A stretch of 64,000 nt of DNA from an uncultured Bacteroidales bacterium (GCA_947588835.1 CANPZS010000002.1:1-64000); one strand, 5' to 3'; positions 22,779 to 33,872 are shown, counted from the first letter of the stretch. Program-made: numbers and translations. Notes: a model not told the origin generated them from the letters alone.

Positions 22779-23309
22779 ATGATCATTTCTCTGTGCGGTT
22801 TCATGGGCTGCGGCAAATCCAGCGTGGGAAAAGTCCTCGGCTCGCTTCTCGGCTGCCCGGTAGCCGACCTTGATTCGCGCATCGAGGAGAAGGCCGGCAA
22901 AAAAATAGCGGAAATATTCGATTCCGGCGGCGAAGCTGCGTTTCGGGCATTGGAATTGCAGGCTTTGCGCGGGATACTGTCCGAATCTGACGGCGGGACG
23001 TTCATCCTGTCTCTCGGAGGGGGTACCCTCACATCGGAGGCCTGCGCCGGACTGATACGCGAAAACACTTTCTGCGTATATCTCAGAGCGACTGCGGACA
23101 CGCTTGAAGAAAACCTGAGAAACGGCACGGAAGGGCGGCCCATGCTTAGGGGAAAGGATCTTCGCATGAGGATAGACGAACTGATGGAAAGGCGTGCGGC
23201 GGAATACGAAGGATGCGCGGACCTTACGATTGACACCGACGGCAAGACCGATGAAGAAATAGCCGCGGAAATAGCCGGCGACGATAGGATTGTCGGATTT
23301 ATTACGTAA
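22779..23309 (+). CDS. aroK: Shikimate kinase
   Basis: MIISLCGFMGCGKSSVGKVLGSLLGCPVADLDSRIEEKAGKKIAEIF and LSLGGGT. The ORF track start 22611 overlaps the upstream gene. Confidence 0.92.
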   Translation: MIISLCGFMGCGKSSVGKVLGSLLGCPVADLDSRIEEKAGKKIAEIFDSGGEAAFRALELQALRGILSESDGGTFILSLGGGTLTSEACAGLIRENTFCVYLRATADTLEENLRNGTEGRPMLRGKDLRMRIDELMERRAAEYEGCADLTIDTDGKTDEEIAAEIAGDDRIVGFIT

Positions 23310-23314
23310 TTTTG
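23307..23314 (+). promoter_or_regulatory. Bacteroidetes -7 element (TAATTTTG) for recJ
   Basis: TAATTTTGCAAGGATATG. It overlaps the aroK stop codon, and its G is 8 nt before the recJ ATG. Confidence 0.45.
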
Positions 23315-23321
23315 CAAGGAT

Positions 23322-25061
23322 ATGGGGATAGAGCGACAATGGATAATAAACGAGCCTGCAGACCATGAAAAGGTTGAACGCCTGGCCGCCGAACTCGGCA
23401 TAGACAAAGTGCTTGCCGGGCTGCTGGTAAGGCGCGGCATAGAAACCTTTGAAGAGGCCCGCGCCTTTTTCCGCCCGTCGCTCGACAATCTCCACGATCC
23501 TTTCCTGATGAAAGACATGGACAAGGCGGTGGAAAGGCTCCGCAATGCCATTGTCTCGAATGAAAAAATACTCGTCTACGGCGACTACGACGTAGACGGC
23601 ACCACTGCGGTGGCATTGGTATATTCATTCCTGAAGAGATTTGCCAAAACGGTGGGGTTCTACATTCCGGACCGATACGAAGAAGGATACGGGCTTTCCC
23701 GCAAAGGCATCGACTATGCCAAGAAAGAAGGATTTTCCCTGCTGATAGTTCTCGACTGCGGCATAAAGGCCGCGGAAAAAGTGCGCTATGCGTCGGACAA
23801 AGGCGTGGACATAATAATATGCGACCACCATCTGCCGGACGAAGACGCCTTCCCCGCAGCCACGGCGGTGCTCGATCCAAAGCGCTCCGACTGCGGTTAT
23901 CCTTTCAAAGACCTGAGCGGCTGCGGCATAGGGTTCAAACTGGTATGCGCCTATTCGCAAAGATACGGCATAGACTTCAAGACGCTCGAGCCGCTCATGG
24001 ACCTGCTTGCCGTCAGCATCACGACTGATCTTGTATCGGTGACGGGCGAAAACAGGATTCTGGCGCACTACGGATTGAAAAGGCTCAACGAAGACCCCTG
24101 CAAAGGCCTGCTGGCCATGATGAACGTAGCCAAGCTCGAGCCCGGCCATATCACCATAGACGAAATCGCTTTCAAGATAGGGCCGAGGATAAACGCCGCC
24201 GGCCGCATGGACTCCGGCAAGCTGGCCGTGGAACTGCTTACGGCCGACAATGACAAAAAGGCCCTCGACATAGCGGACAAAATCAACGCCGACAACAACG
24301 AACGGAAAAAAATAGACATGAAGATAACGGCGGAAGCGTTGGGCAAAGTAGATCAAGGTCTCGCACTTGCTTCCGACAACGTCACCATAGTCTATGATCC
24401 ATCATGGGAGAAAGGCGTCGTAGGGATAGTGGCCTCGCGCCTCGTGGAAGCCTATTACAAGCCGGCCATCGTGCTTACCAAGTCCAACGGCTTCGTCACC
24501 GGCTCGGCGCGCAGCATCCAGGGATTCGACCTTTATGCGGCCATAGAAAGCTGCGCCGACCTGCTCGAGACCTTCGGAGGACATCTGTATGCCGCCGGCC
24601 TCACGCTCAAGGAAGAAAATCTGGACGAATTCTGTAGGCGCACGGACGCATTCGTGGCATCGCACATGACCCCGGAGACGGCAGCCCCCGTGATCAACGC
24701 CGACGCCAAATTGGACTTTTCGCGCATCACCCCAAAATTCTCACGCATACTCAAGCTGTTCCAGCCCTTCGGTCCCGGCAACGCCAATCCGGTTTTCGTC
24801 ACCGAAGAAGTATACGACGCAGGCAACGGACGGAAGGTGGGCGAAAACGGCAACCACATGAAGCTCGACCTCATGCAGGAAAACGCCCCTTATCACCAGA
24901 TAGCCGCGATGGCTTTCAACATGTCCAAAGATTTCTACGAACACATCCACAATGGGAACCCCATAGACATATGCTATACAATAGTGGAGAACTTCTACCG
25001 CGGCAGTTCGACCACACAGCTGCGCATCAAGGACATACGCAAAGGCAAAGACTTCATATAA
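23322..25061 (+). CDS. recJ: Single-stranded-DNA-specific exonuclease RecJ
   Basis: [39 protein letters not shown]. Confidence 0.96.
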   Translation: MGIERQWIINEPADHEKVERLAAELGIDKVLAGLLVRRGIETFEEARAFFRPSLDNLHDPFLMKDMDKAVERLRNAIVSNEKILVYGDYDVDGTTAVALVYSFLKRFAKTVGFYIPDRYEEGYGLSRKGIDYAKKEGFSLLIVLDCGIKAAEKVRYASDKGVDIIICDHHLPDEDAFPAATAVLDPKRSDCGYPFKDLSGCGIGFKLVCAYSQRYGIDFKTLEPLMDLLAVSITTDLVSVTGENRILAHYGLKRLNEDPCKGLLAMMNVAKLEPGHITIDEIAFKIGPRINAAGRMDSGKLAVELLTADNDKKALDIADKINADNNERKKIDMKITAEALGKVDQGLALASDNVTIVYDPSWEKGVVGIVASRLVEAYYKPAIVLTKSNGFVTGSARSIQGFDLYAAIESCADLLETFGGHLYAAGLTLKEENLDEFCRRTDAFVASHMTPETAAPVINADAKLDFSRITPKFSRILKLFQPFGPGNANPVFVTEEVYDAGNGRKVGENGNHMKLDLMQENAPYHQIAAMAFNMSKDFYEHIHNGNPIDICYTIVENFYRGSSTTQLRIKDIRKGKDFI

Positions 25062-25071
25062 TCAGCGACAC

Positions 25072-26604
25072 ATGGAATACTCAAATGAACTCAACGAGCA
25101 GGAACTCGGCCGCAGGCAATCCCTGAGGCAGCTCCGCGATCTCGGAATAAACCCTTATCCGGCTCAATCATATCCGGTGAACGCTACGGCGAAGCTCATC
25201 GCCGACGGATTCGATCCGGAAAAAGGAAATTTTCAGGATGTCTGCATCGCAGGCCGCATAATGTCCCGCAGGATAATGGGAGCGGCGTCATTCATAGAAC
25301 TGCAGGACCACACGGGAAGAATACAGGTGTATTTGAACCGCGATGAAATATGCCCCGGAGAAGACAAGACCATGTACAATACGGTCTTCAAGAAACTGCT
25401 CGACATAGGCGACATAATAGGCGTCAAAGGATTCGCGTTCTTCACGAAGACAGGCCAGCTGTCGGTGCACGCAAAAGAGCTTACAGTGCTCTGCAAGTCC
25501 CTGAAGGTGCTTCCCATAGTGAAAGAAGCCGGCGGCAAGGTGCATGACGCATTCACCGATCCGGAACTCAGGTACCGTCAGAGATACGTGGACCTCATAG
25601 TGAATCCGCACGTGAAGGACACGTTCATCAAAAGGGCCAGGATAATATCCACGATGAGGCAATACTTCGACGAGGCCGGCATGCTCGAGGTCGAGACCCC
25701 GATACTCCAGCCGATTCCCGGAGGAGCCGCGGCGCGCCCTTTCATAACCCACCACAACACCCTCGACATAGACATGTACCTGAGGATAGCCAGCGAACTG
25801 TATCTGAAGCGCCTCATAGTGGGAGGCTTCTACGGCGTATACGAATTCGCCAGATATTTCCGCAACGAGGGCATGGACAAGACGCACAATCCCGAATTCA
25901 CCTGCATGGAACTGTACGTGGCCTATAAGGACTATTTCTGGATGATGGATTTCACGGAAAAAATGCTTGAAAAAGTGGCCGTTGCCGTGAACGGGACCAC
26001 CAGGGTAAAGATCGGGGACAACGAAATAGAATTCAAGCCGCCCTATCGCCGGCTGCCCATACTCGAAGCGATAAAGATGTATGCGGGAATTGACGTGTCC
26101 GGAATGGATGAAGCCCGGCTCCGCGAAGCCTGCGGAAAGCTCGGCATCGAAACGGACCCTACCATGGGACGCGGCAAGCTGATAGACGCCATATTCGGGG
26201 AATATGCCGAGAAAAACCTCATCCAGCCCACGTTCATAACAGACTATCCGGTGGAGATGTCGCCGCTTACCAAGCGCTGCCGCGACAATGACGCCCTCAC
26301 CGAAAGGTTCGAACTGTTCGTAAACGGCAAGGAACTCGCCAACGCCTATTCCGAGCTTAACGACCCCATAGACCAGCTTGAACGTTTCGAAGAGCAGGCG
26401 GCCCTCAAGAGCAAAGGCGACGACGAAGCCATGTACATAGACTACGACTTCGTACGCTCGCTCGAATTCGGCATGCCTCCCACTTCAGGCATCGGCATCG
26501 GCATCGACCGTCTCACGATGTTCATGACCGACAGCCAGACCATACAGGACGTCCTTTTCTTCCCCACCATGCGTCCGGAGAAGACGAACATTTCCAAAGA
26601 CTGA
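25072..26604 (+). CDS. lysS: Lysyl-tRNA synthetase, class II
   Basis: Class II motifs [42 protein letters not shown]. Confidence 0.97.
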   Translation: MEYSNELNEQELGRRQSLRQLRDLGINPYPAQSYPVNATAKLIADGFDPEKGNFQDVCIAGRIMSRRIMGAASFIELQDHTGRIQVYLNRDEICPGEDKTMYNTVFKKLLDIGDIIGVKGFAFFTKTGQLSVHAKELTVLCKSLKVLPIVKEAGGKVHDAFTDPELRYRQRYVDLIVNPHVKDTFIKRARIISTMRQYFDEAGMLEVETPILQPIPGGAAARPFITHHNTLDIDMYLRIASELYLKRLIVGGFYGVYEFARYFRNEGMDKTHNPEFTCMELYVAYKDYFWMMDFTEKMLEKVAVAVNGTTRVKIGDNEIEFKPPYRRLPILEAIKMYAGIDVSGMDEARLREACGKLGIETDPTMGRGKLIDAIFGEYAEKNLIQPTFITDYPVEMSPLTKRCRDNDALTERFELFVNGKELANAYSELNDPIDQLERFEEQAALKSKGDDEAMYIDYDFVRSLEFGMPPTSGIGIGIDRLTMFMTDSQTIQDVLFFPTMRPEKTNISKD

Positions 26605-26619
26605 AGCGGCACGGTACCG

Positions 26620-27435
26620 ATGAAAGAAACGGTGACATCGGCCGTAAATCCGAAGATAAAGGAACTCCTCGCATTGCAGGAAAAATCGCGCGGACGACGC
26701 GAAAAAGGACTTTTCGTCGTCGAAGGCCTGAGGGAAGCCGGCCGTTGCATGGATGCGGGCTATGTTCCACGTACGCTTTTCATATGCACTGAACTGCTCA
26801 AAGACGTCACGGCGGAGGAGATAGAGCGCAAAGCGATGAAAAACAATCCCCGGTGCGGGATCATATATGTCACGCCGGCGGTCTACGCCCGAATCGCCGC
26901 ACGCGAAGGCACGGAAGGGGTGACGGCGGAAATGTATTGCAGGCCAAACCGTCTCGAAGACATAACGCTCCGGGACAATCCGCTCGTCGCCGTCCTCGAA
27001 TCCGTGGAAAAACCCGGCAACATAGGAGCCGTCCTCCGCAGCGCGGACGCGGCCGGAGCCGATGCGGTGATAATATGCGATCCGCTTACGGACCTGTACA
27101 ACCCGAATCTCATCCGGGCCAGCGTGGGAGCCGTATTCTCGATGCAGGTGGCCATCGCGGACAGCCGGGACGCCATCGCATGGCTGAAGGCCAACGGCAT
27201 CAGAATATTGACGGCGCAGCTGCAGGATTCGCGGCCGTATTACGAATGCGACATGACGGCAGGCACGGCCATAGTGATGGGAACCGAATCCACCGGACTG
27301 ACAGAAATATGGAGGCGGGCCGCAGATTCCCGCATACGCATACCGATGCTCGGAGCGCTTGACTCCCTCAACGTGTCCGTATCGGCCGCCGTGCTGATGT
27401 TCGAGGCCGTGCGGCAGAGACTCGGCAAAAAATGA
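26620..27435 (+). CDS. TrmH/SpoU family RNA methyltransferase
   Basis: VLESVEKPGNIGAVLRSADAAGADAVII, VMGTESTGLTE, RIPMLGALDSLNVSVSAAVLMFEAVRQR (trefoil-knot motifs). Confidence 0.93.
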   Translation: MKETVTSAVNPKIKELLALQEKSRGRREKGLFVVEGLREAGRCMDAGYVPRTLFICTELLKDVTAEEIERKAMKNNPRCGIIYVTPAVYARIAAREGTEGVTAEMYCRPNRLEDITLRDNPLVAVLESVEKPGNIGAVLRSADAAGADAVIICDPLTDLYNPNLIRASVGAVFSMQVAIADSRDAIAWLKANGIRILTAQLQDSRPYYECDMTAGTAIVMGTESTGLTEIWRRAADSRIRIPMLGALDSLNVSVSAAVLMFEAVRQRLGKK

Positions 27436-27442
27436 CCGCGGC

Positions 27443-28339
27443 ATGGAAAAAAGATTCGGCATAATAGGAGACCCCGTCGCGGGTTCGCTCAGCCCGCTGC
27501 TGTTCGGGGCGGCCTACGGCGGAAAATACGGATACGACCTCATAGAAGGGGCGGATTTCGATGCGTCATGGGAAAAATTCCTCCGGGAATATGACGGCGT
27601 CAACGTCACTGCGCCTTTCAAGGAAAAGGCCTGTCTCCGTGCCGATGCGGTCACGGACGGCGTCAGACAAATCGGAGCGGCCAATCTGGCCGTAAAGACC
27701 GAAAAAGGGATTGAGGCGCACAATACTGATTTCAGCGGCGTAATCCTGAGCTGCGCAGCCGCGCTTTCAGGATCCGGCGACGGCGTTCAAGATCTCGCCG
27801 CCGGGACGGCCCGTCAGGCTCTCGTATACGTCAGGGACCGTATCGGCAGACTGTACCGCGGACGCCGTCCGGCGGCGCTCATCGCAGGCTGCGGAGGAGC
27901 CGGACGGGCCGCCGCCATGGCCGCGGCGGAAATGGGCTATGCCACGACGCTGATGAACCGCACCGTCGAAAAGGCGGCGGCGATAGCGTCCGACATGGCG
28001 GGATACGGCTTTTCCGTGGAACCGATCGAAAACTTCCGAGAAGCCGTACGGAGAAGCGACCTCATCATATACACGGTCCCCTCCGCCATTGACGGCATTG
28101 AACAATTAGAAGCCTCGGATCTCGCCGGAAAAAGCGGCTGCGGCGGGCCTTGCAAGCTGCTGCTCGAAGCCAACTACAAAAATCCCGTTTTCCCGGAAAT
28201 ATTGCGCAGAGCGGACGCCGGCCCGTACTGCAGATACATTTCAGGCAAATCATGGCTGCTGTACCAGGCAGTGGCAGGCTACGGCACGCTTGTCGGGGAG
28301 GCTCCGGACTTCGCGGCGATGCGGAACGCCCTCTTCTAA
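27443..28339 (+). CDS. aroE: Shikimate dehydrogenase-like protein
   Basis: RFGIIGDPVAGSLSPLLFGAAY, GVNVTAPFKEKA, AHNTDFSG, GCGGAGRAAAMAAAE. Confidence 0.88.
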   Translation: MEKRFGIIGDPVAGSLSPLLFGAAYGGKYGYDLIEGADFDASWEKFLREYDGVNVTAPFKEKACLRADAVTDGVRQIGAANLAVKTEKGIEAHNTDFSGVILSCAAALSGSGDGVQDLAAGTARQALVYVRDRIGRLYRGRRPAALIAGCGGAGRAAAMAAAEMGYATTLMNRTVEKAAAIASDMAGYGFSVEPIENFREAVRRSDLIIYTVPSAIDGIEQLEASDLAGKSGCGGPCKLLLEANYKNPVFPEILRRADAGPYCRYISGKSWLLYQAVAGYGTLVGEAPDFAAMRNALF

Positions 28340-28400
28340 AAATATTTGGTGGATTTAACGCAAATTTTAGCTATATTGCAAAACATTAAAATAAAACATC

Positions 28401-28844
28401 ATGGCACTGAACAAAGTAATGCTTATCGGTAACGTCGGTAAAGACCCTGAAATACGTTACCTCGACAATGCGACCGGAAGCACCAAAGTGGCTTCTTTTC
28501 CTCTGGCAACCTCGGAAAGATACAGAGATCGTAACGGAGAAATACATGAAAACACGGAATGGCACAACATTGTGGCATGGCGCAACACCGCGGACCTCGT
28601 GGAGAGATTCGTAAAGAAAGGAAGCCAGCTGTATATAGAAGGACGCCTCCGTACACGTTCATGGACAGACCAGACAGGCGGCAAACGCTACACGACCGAA
28701 GTGTCGGTGGACAACATCCAGCTTCTCGGACGCAGGCCCGACGAACAGCAGCAGGGCGGATTCCACCCCCAGCCTCATCCGGCCGCGATGCCGGCCCAGC
28801 CCGAGCCCGCCGACAACGAGCCTGACGACGATCTTCCGTTCTGA
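28401..28844 (+). CDS. ssb: Single-stranded DNA-binding protein
   Basis: MALNKVMLIGNVGKDPEIRYLDN and acidic tail DNEPDDDLPF. Confidence 0.97.
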   Translation: MALNKVMLIGNVGKDPEIRYLDNATGSTKVASFPLATSERYRDRNGEIHENTEWHNIVAWRNTADLVERFVKKGSQLYIEGRLRTRSWTDQTGGKRYTTEVSVDNIQLLGRRPDEQQQGGFHPQPHPAAMPAQPEPADNEPDDDLPF

Positions 28845-28868
28845 AACGTCTGCATCACCAAAAACAGG

Positions 28869-28906
28869 AACCGGCCGCAGCGCAATGCACGCACGGCCGG
28901 TTTTTT
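28869..28906 (+). terminator. Intrinsic terminator after ssb
   Basis: AACCGGCCG...CGGCCGGTTTTTT. Confidence 0.85.
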
Positions 28907-28963
28907 CTGCGTCATCATGCCCCGTCAGGACGTCAGGAGCAAGAAGCCAAGGGATACGGAGCC

Positions 28964-30340
28964 TTATTTCTTATTAGGTACGTCAAGCTCGAGCTCCGGA
29001 TGACGGCGCGAAGACCTGAAAAGCAGAACCGCCACCGTCATCGCCAGAATGCCGAGGAATATGAATATATACTCGGCATGTACGGCCGCCGACACGGCTT
29101 CCTCCGCTCCTCCCGAAACGGCTCCGGCATTGCGGAAAATCCTGCCCACGAATATCGGCACAAGCAGCATCCCCATGTTCTGAATCCAATAAATAAGTGA
29201 ATAAGCCGTACCGAGATTCTTTTCCGGCACTATCTTGGGCACCGAAGGCCACATGGCCGAAGGCACGAGAGAATATCCCACTCCGAGCACCGCTATGCCG
29301 AGATAGCCGTAGAAAGGAATTCCCTGCGGGGCGAAGGCTATGATGAGATGTGCGGCGAAGACGAGCACCGCCCCGACGATCATCCACAACGTGGCCTTGC
29401 CGGCCTTGTCGACGAGAGCCCCGAAAAGAGGCGTGAAAACCACCGTGAAGAACGGAATCATGGTGATGGTCCATTTGGCCGAATCCACGTCCATGCCGAA
29501 GCGCGGAATGACTATCGACGTGCCGAACTTCTTGAAAGATATTATGCAGCAATAAAAGAACACGCACAGCAGCGCCACCATCACGAAACGCGGATTGGTG
29601 AGCACCTTGATTATGTCAGAGAATTTGAATTCGTCCTCGCTCTTTACCTCGCCGCGTTTCCGCACAGTCCCCTCCTGGCGGTCATAACGTGCGTCCATGG
29701 CCACGAAAATCGCCCACAGGATGCCTCCTGCAAGCAGCAGGGCAAGGCCGAACACTGCGGGACGGGCCGTCTCCGCAAGGGTGTACATCTCCCCCGGAGC
29801 CTTCTGCGCCACGAGCATCGGGGACACTATGAAAGCCGTCGCGGTACCGAGACGTGCTATCGCCAGCTGCAGCCCCATGGCGAAGGCAACGTTGCGGCCT
29901 TTGAACCACTTGGCTATGGACCGTGTGACGGCCACCCCCGCTATCTCGCTGCCGAGGCCGAACAGCATGCACCCGACATAGGCTATTATCAGAGAGGTAT
30001 GCGGCTCGAAACCCATGGTGATGGCGAAAAGCACCAGCGCGGCACCTGTTATCATAAGCCCCACGAACGCCGAGCCAATCTTCCGCACGCCGTAAATATC
30101 AAGGAGAACGCCGCATACGACGAGCCCGCCGCACACGCATAGGAAAGAATAGCCTCCTGCATAGAATCCGTACGCAGCGGAATCCCATCCGAGACTCAGG
30201 CGTTCCGGATTGTTGAACAGGTGCGAAAGCGTGGAGAACATGTCGTCGAAGAAGTACGACGCGAACATAGGCACCACAAGACACGCCAGAGCAATCCAGC
30301 ATGCCGTCCTGCTCGTTTTCAATCTTCCTGAAGATTCCAT
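28964..30340 (-). CDS. MFS transporter
   Basis: 458 aa polytopic; DIYGVRKIGSAFVGLMITGAALVLFA, SEIAGVAVTRSIAKWFKGRNVAFAMGLQLAIARLGTA. Confidence 0.88.
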   Translation of the reverse strand: MESSGRLKTSRTACWIALACLVVPMFASYFFDDMFSTLSHLFNNPERLSLGWDSAAYGFYAGGYSFLCVCGGLVVCGVLLDIYGVRKIGSAFVGLMITGAALVLFAITMGFEPHTSLIIAYVGCMLFGLGSEIAGVAVTRSIAKWFKGRNVAFAMGLQLAIARLGTATAFIVSPMLVAQKAPGEMYTLAETARPAVFGLALLLAGGILWAIFVAMDARYDRQEGTVRKRGEVKSEDEFKFSDIIKVLTNPRFVMVALLCVFFYCCIISFKKFGTSIVIPRFGMDVDSAKWTITMIPFFTVVFTPLFGALVDKAGKATLWMIVGAVLVFAAHLIIAFAPQGIPFYGYLGIAVLGVGYSLVPSAMWPSVPKIVPEKNLGTAYSLIYWIQNMGMLLVPIFVGRIFRNAGAVSGGAEEAVSAAVHAEYIFIFLGILAMTVAVLLFRSSRRHPELELDVPNKK

Positions 30341-30344
30341 ACGG

Positions 30345-31769
30345 CTATGCCTCTATGTTCGGAAGTTCCAGCCCGAGACCGCGCCTGCGGTCGAGCACCT
30401 TCAGATACAGCGCTATCAGGAATGCAAGCACTCCGAATCCGGCGAAAATGACGAGCGGAACCGTATAGTTGTAAGGAATGAACTCAGCCCCCGCCTCCTT
30501 TGCCGCCAGGACGGCCGGATTGGAAGCGTTGGACGCGGCCAGCACCTTGCCTATAAGAAGCGGCACGAAGCTGAGGCCTATGTTCTGCACCCAGAAAATA
30601 AGGCAGTACGCCGAGCCGAGAATCTTTTCATCGATGATCTTGGGAACCGAAGGCCACAATGCGGCCGAAACGAGTGAGAAGCTGATGCCGAGCACCACTA
30701 TGGTGGCATAGGCGAGCAGTTCGCTGTGGCTCGCAGGCAGCACGAAAGCGAATATCAGATGGCAGGCCACGAGAAGGACGGCGCCCCAGATAAGCATGGT
30801 GGCACCCTTGCCCTTGTGGTCGAGATAGCTGCCGAGGAAGGGAGTTATGGCCGCGGCCCCTATGGGGAACCAGCGGAATATGTTCGCCGCGGACGCCGCA
30901 GAAATGCCTTGCAGATTGCACTGGAGCATATTGGCGCCGTAACGCTGGAACGGGAATATCGCCGAATAGTAGAGCACGCAAAGCAGGGCCACTACCCAGA
31001 AATTGAGCGAGCCGAAGATCTTGCCGAGATCCTTGACATGGAACTCGTCCTCAGGAGATTTCTCTTCGGACATCTTGCCGGCCGCCACGAGCTCTCCGTC
31101 CAGTCTGCGGTCCATGAAAGTGAATATTATGAAATTGATGAGCCCTATGAGCAGAAGCACGGTGCAGAACGCCACCGGAGCCTGTATCCCTCCTAATTTG
31201 GCGGCGATCATCGGACTTATGGAGAAAATGGCGAAGACGCCGACACGGGCGATGGCCATCTCAATGCCCATCGCGAGGGCCATTTCCTTGCCCTTGAACC
31301 ACTTGGCTATGGCTTTGGACACCGTGGTCCCGGCCATTTCGCAGCCGCAGCCGAACACCATGAAGCCGAGCGAAGCCATCTTCGCGCTTCCCGGCATGGA
31401 TACCCACCAGCTGTCGAGCCATGCGCAGAAAGACGTGGTCTGGAACCAGTCGCTGATGCCCACGAACTTTATGCAGGCGCCGACCAGCATCATGGAGGCG
31501 GAAAGCACTCCGGTGAAGCGCACTCCCGTCTTGTCGAGAATGATGCCGGCGAGAATCAGAAATCCGCAGACGTTAAGAATGTATTCCGCGCTCGCATAAG
31601 TGCCGAATACGTCGGGAGTCCACCCTCTCTGGCTTTCCACGAGGGACTGCAGCGGAGACATGACGTCGACGAACATATATCCGAAGAACATCATCAGGGC
31701 GATGAGGATCAAGGCCGACCATCGTGCGGCCGGGCTGTCGTTCAAGAATTTTTTTACTTTATCAACCAT
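30345..31769 (-). CDS. MFS transporter, paralogous to the adjacent gene
   Basis: 474 aa polytopic; CEMAGTTVSKAIAKWFKGKEMALAMGIEMAIARVGVF, strongly similar to the neighbouring ORF. Confidence 0.88.
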   Translation of the reverse strand: MVDKVKKFLNDSPAARWSALILIALMMFFGYMFVDVMSPLQSLVESQRGWTPDVFGTYASAEYILNVCGFLILAGIILDKTGVRFTGVLSASMMLVGACIKFVGISDWFQTTSFCAWLDSWWVSMPGSAKMASLGFMVFGCGCEMAGTTVSKAIAKWFKGKEMALAMGIEMAIARVGVFAIFSISPMIAAKLGGIQAPVAFCTVLLLIGLINFIIFTFMDRRLDGELVAAGKMSEEKSPEDEFHVKDLGKIFGSLNFWVVALLCVLYYSAIFPFQRYGANMLQCNLQGISAASAANIFRWFPIGAAAITPFLGSYLDHKGKGATMLIWGAVLLVACHLIFAFVLPASHSELLAYATIVVLGISFSLVSAALWPSVPKIIDEKILGSAYCLIFWVQNIGLSFVPLLIGKVLAASNASNPAVLAAKEAGAEFIPYNYTVPLVIFAGFGVLAFLIALYLKVLDRRRGLGLELPNIEA

Positions 31770-31872
31770 GGTTCGCTTTTCATTTTCATATGTTACAAGT
31801 CGCTAAAATAATAAAAAATTTTATTGAACGCCTAAATTTTCGGAAATTCATGTCCGGCTCGCGCAAAAAGAT

Positions 31873-31880
31873 TATATTTG
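31873..31880 (+). promoter_or_regulatory. Bacteroidetes -7 element (TATATTTG) for dxs
   Basis: GATTATATTTGCCCTCCC, about 30 nt upstream of the ATG at 31911. Confidence 0.55.
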
Positions 31881-31910
31881 CCCTCCCTAACCCGCACAGG
31901 AAACAGGAAA

Positions 31911-33788
31911 ATGTCATCCATATTGAACAACATAGACTCACCGGCCGACGTCAGAAAGCTGGACATGGCCGGACTGAAGACTCTTTGCGACGAGATACGG
32001 CACTATATCATAGAATGTTGCGCCACCAACCCCGGCCATCTCGGCTCCAGTCTCGGCGCCGTCGAGCTGATCGTGGCGCTGCATTACGTATTCAACACCC
32101 CCGATGACAAGATCATTTTCGACGTCGGGCATCAGGCATACGCCCACAAGATAATAACGGGACGCAGGGAAGCATTCAGGCTCAACCGCAGGCACGGCGG
32201 CATCAGCGGTTTCCCGCGCATGGAAGAAAGTCCGTACGACGCATTCGGGGCCGGGCATTCTTCCACGTCCATATCGGCCGCCCTCGGCTTTGCGGAGGCC
32301 GCGAAACTGCGCGGCGAAACATTCAGGACCGTGGCCGTCATAGGCGACGGAGCCCTCACGGGAGGACTTGCGTGGGAAGGGCTCAACAACGCCGGAGGCA
32401 GCAATGCGGACATTCTCATAGTACTGAACGACAACAACATCTCCATAGACGACAACATCGGGGCCGTCCACAACTATCTCCTCCGCATCACCACGGACCC
32501 GTTTTACAACAAAGTCAAACGGCATATATGGAACAGGCTCGGCGACAGGCGCCTGCGCTCGTGGATACGGAAAGGCGTCATAGACATAAAGTCCAACCTC
32601 GTCCGCAGCTATGGCGGAGCCTTGTTCGAAGCATTGGGATTCAGGTATTTCGGACCCGTCAACGGCAACGACGTGGAGCAGATGACAGAGGTGCTCGAGA
32701 GGCTCCGGAGCATAAAGGGCCCGCGCATACTGCACTGCATGACCAAAAAGGGAAAAGGCTTCGCTCCAGCCGAAGCGGATCCGACGGTATGGCATGCGCC
32801 GGGGCGCTATGATCCCGTAAGCGGAGAAAGGCCCGCCGTCAAATATGCCGCGGACCGATATCAGGACGTTTTCGGGCACGTGCTGCTCGAACTCGCGCGC
32901 ATGGATCCGGCGGTGGTTGGCGTCACCCCGGCGATGGCCATGGGATGCGGCATGAACATAATGCAGAAAGAGATGCCGGACAGGGTGTTCGACGTAGGCA
33001 TAGAAGAAGAGCACGCCGTGACTTTCTCGGCCGGGCTGGCCGCAGGCGGCATGAAACCGTTCTGCAACATTTATTCGTCCTTTTCACAGAGGGCGTACGA
33101 CCAGATAATACACGACGTGGCCCTGCAGAACCTGCCGGTGACACTGTGCCTTGACAGGGCGGGGCTCGTGGGCGAGGACGGAGCCACCCATCACGGATGC
33201 TTCGACATGGCGGCCTACAGGAGCATTCCCAACGCCATAATAGCCTCGCCGAGAAACGAGACCGAACTCAAAAACCTGATGTACTCCGCCCTCGGCCTTT
33301 CCGGAGGGCCGTACATCATCAGATATCCGCGCGGGCTCGGCGAGGGCGACGGATGGAAGGGGCGGCCGTTCCGTACTCTGCCGTTCGGCAAGGGAGAAAT
33401 GCTCGAAGACGGGACCGGCGCGGCCGTGCTGACGATAGGCCCGGTGGCCAACAGAGTGCTCGAAGCCGCCGCCAGATACAGGGAAAAATACGGGACGGGG
33501 CCGCGGATATACGACATGCGTTTCCTCAAGCCTCTCGACGAAGGGATATTGGAAGAAGCCGCCGGGCAGTTCCGGGCGGTGCTTACGGTGGAGGACGGAG
33601 CCCTCAAAGGAGGCCTGTTCGGGGCCGTCGCCGAATACATGGCGGAGCACGGACACCGGATCCGCCTGTCGGGAAAAGGAATTCCGGACCGGTTCATAGC
33701 GCAGGGCACTACTGCCGAAGAATGGCAGGACTGCGGAATGGACGGCGAATCGATTTTCGCCGAAATAGAAAAATTAATGAGTTTTTAG
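31911..33788 (+). CDS. dxs: 1-deoxy-D-xylulose-5-phosphate synthase
   Basis: CATNPGHLGSSLGAVELIVALHYVF, VIGDGALTGGLAWEGLNNAG, HVKRHIWNRL-like region, DRAGLVGEDGATHHG. Confidence 0.96.
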   Translation: MSSILNNIDSPADVRKLDMAGLKTLCDEIRHYIIECCATNPGHLGSSLGAVELIVALHYVFNTPDDKIIFDVGHQAYAHKIITGRREAFRLNRRHGGISGFPRMEESPYDAFGAGHSSTSISAALGFAEAAKLRGETFRTVAVIGDGALTGGLAWEGLNNAGGSNADILIVLNDNNISIDDNIGAVHNYLLRITTDPFYNKVKRHIWNRLGDRRLRSWIRKGVIDIKSNLVRSYGGALFEALGFRYFGPVNGNDVEQMTEVLERLRSIKGPRILHCMTKKGKGFAPAEADPTVWHAPGRYDPVSGERPAVKYAADRYQDVFGHVLLELARMDPAVVGVTPAMAMGCGMNIMQKEMPDRVFDVGIEEEHAVTFSAGLAAGGMKPFCNIYSSFSQRAYDQIIHDVALQNLPVTLCLDRAGLVGEDGATHHGCFDMAAYRSIPNAIIASPRNETELKNLMYSALGLSGGPYIIRYPRGLGEGDGWKGRPFRTLPFGKGEMLEDGTGAAVLTIGPVANRVLEAAARYREKYGTGPRIYDMRFLKPLDEGILEEAAGQFRAVLTVEDGALKGGLFGAVAEYMAEHGHRIRLSGKGIPDRFIAQGTTAEEWQDCGMDGESIFAEIEKLMSF

Positions 33789-33808
33789 GGCCGTCCGATT
33801 CAAAAAAT

Positions 33809-33839
33809 TTTGGAGAACGGAAATAATTGCATATATTTG
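33809..33839 (+). promoter_or_regulatory. Bacteroidetes promoter (TTTG-N19-TATATTTG) for the tRNA cluster
   Basis: TTTG at 33809-33812 and TATATTTG at 33832-33839; 19-nt spacer fits the Bacteroides -33/-7 consensus. Confidence 0.7.
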
Positions 33840-33872
33840 CAATCCCTTTTGTCGAAGAGGGGAAAACATGAT

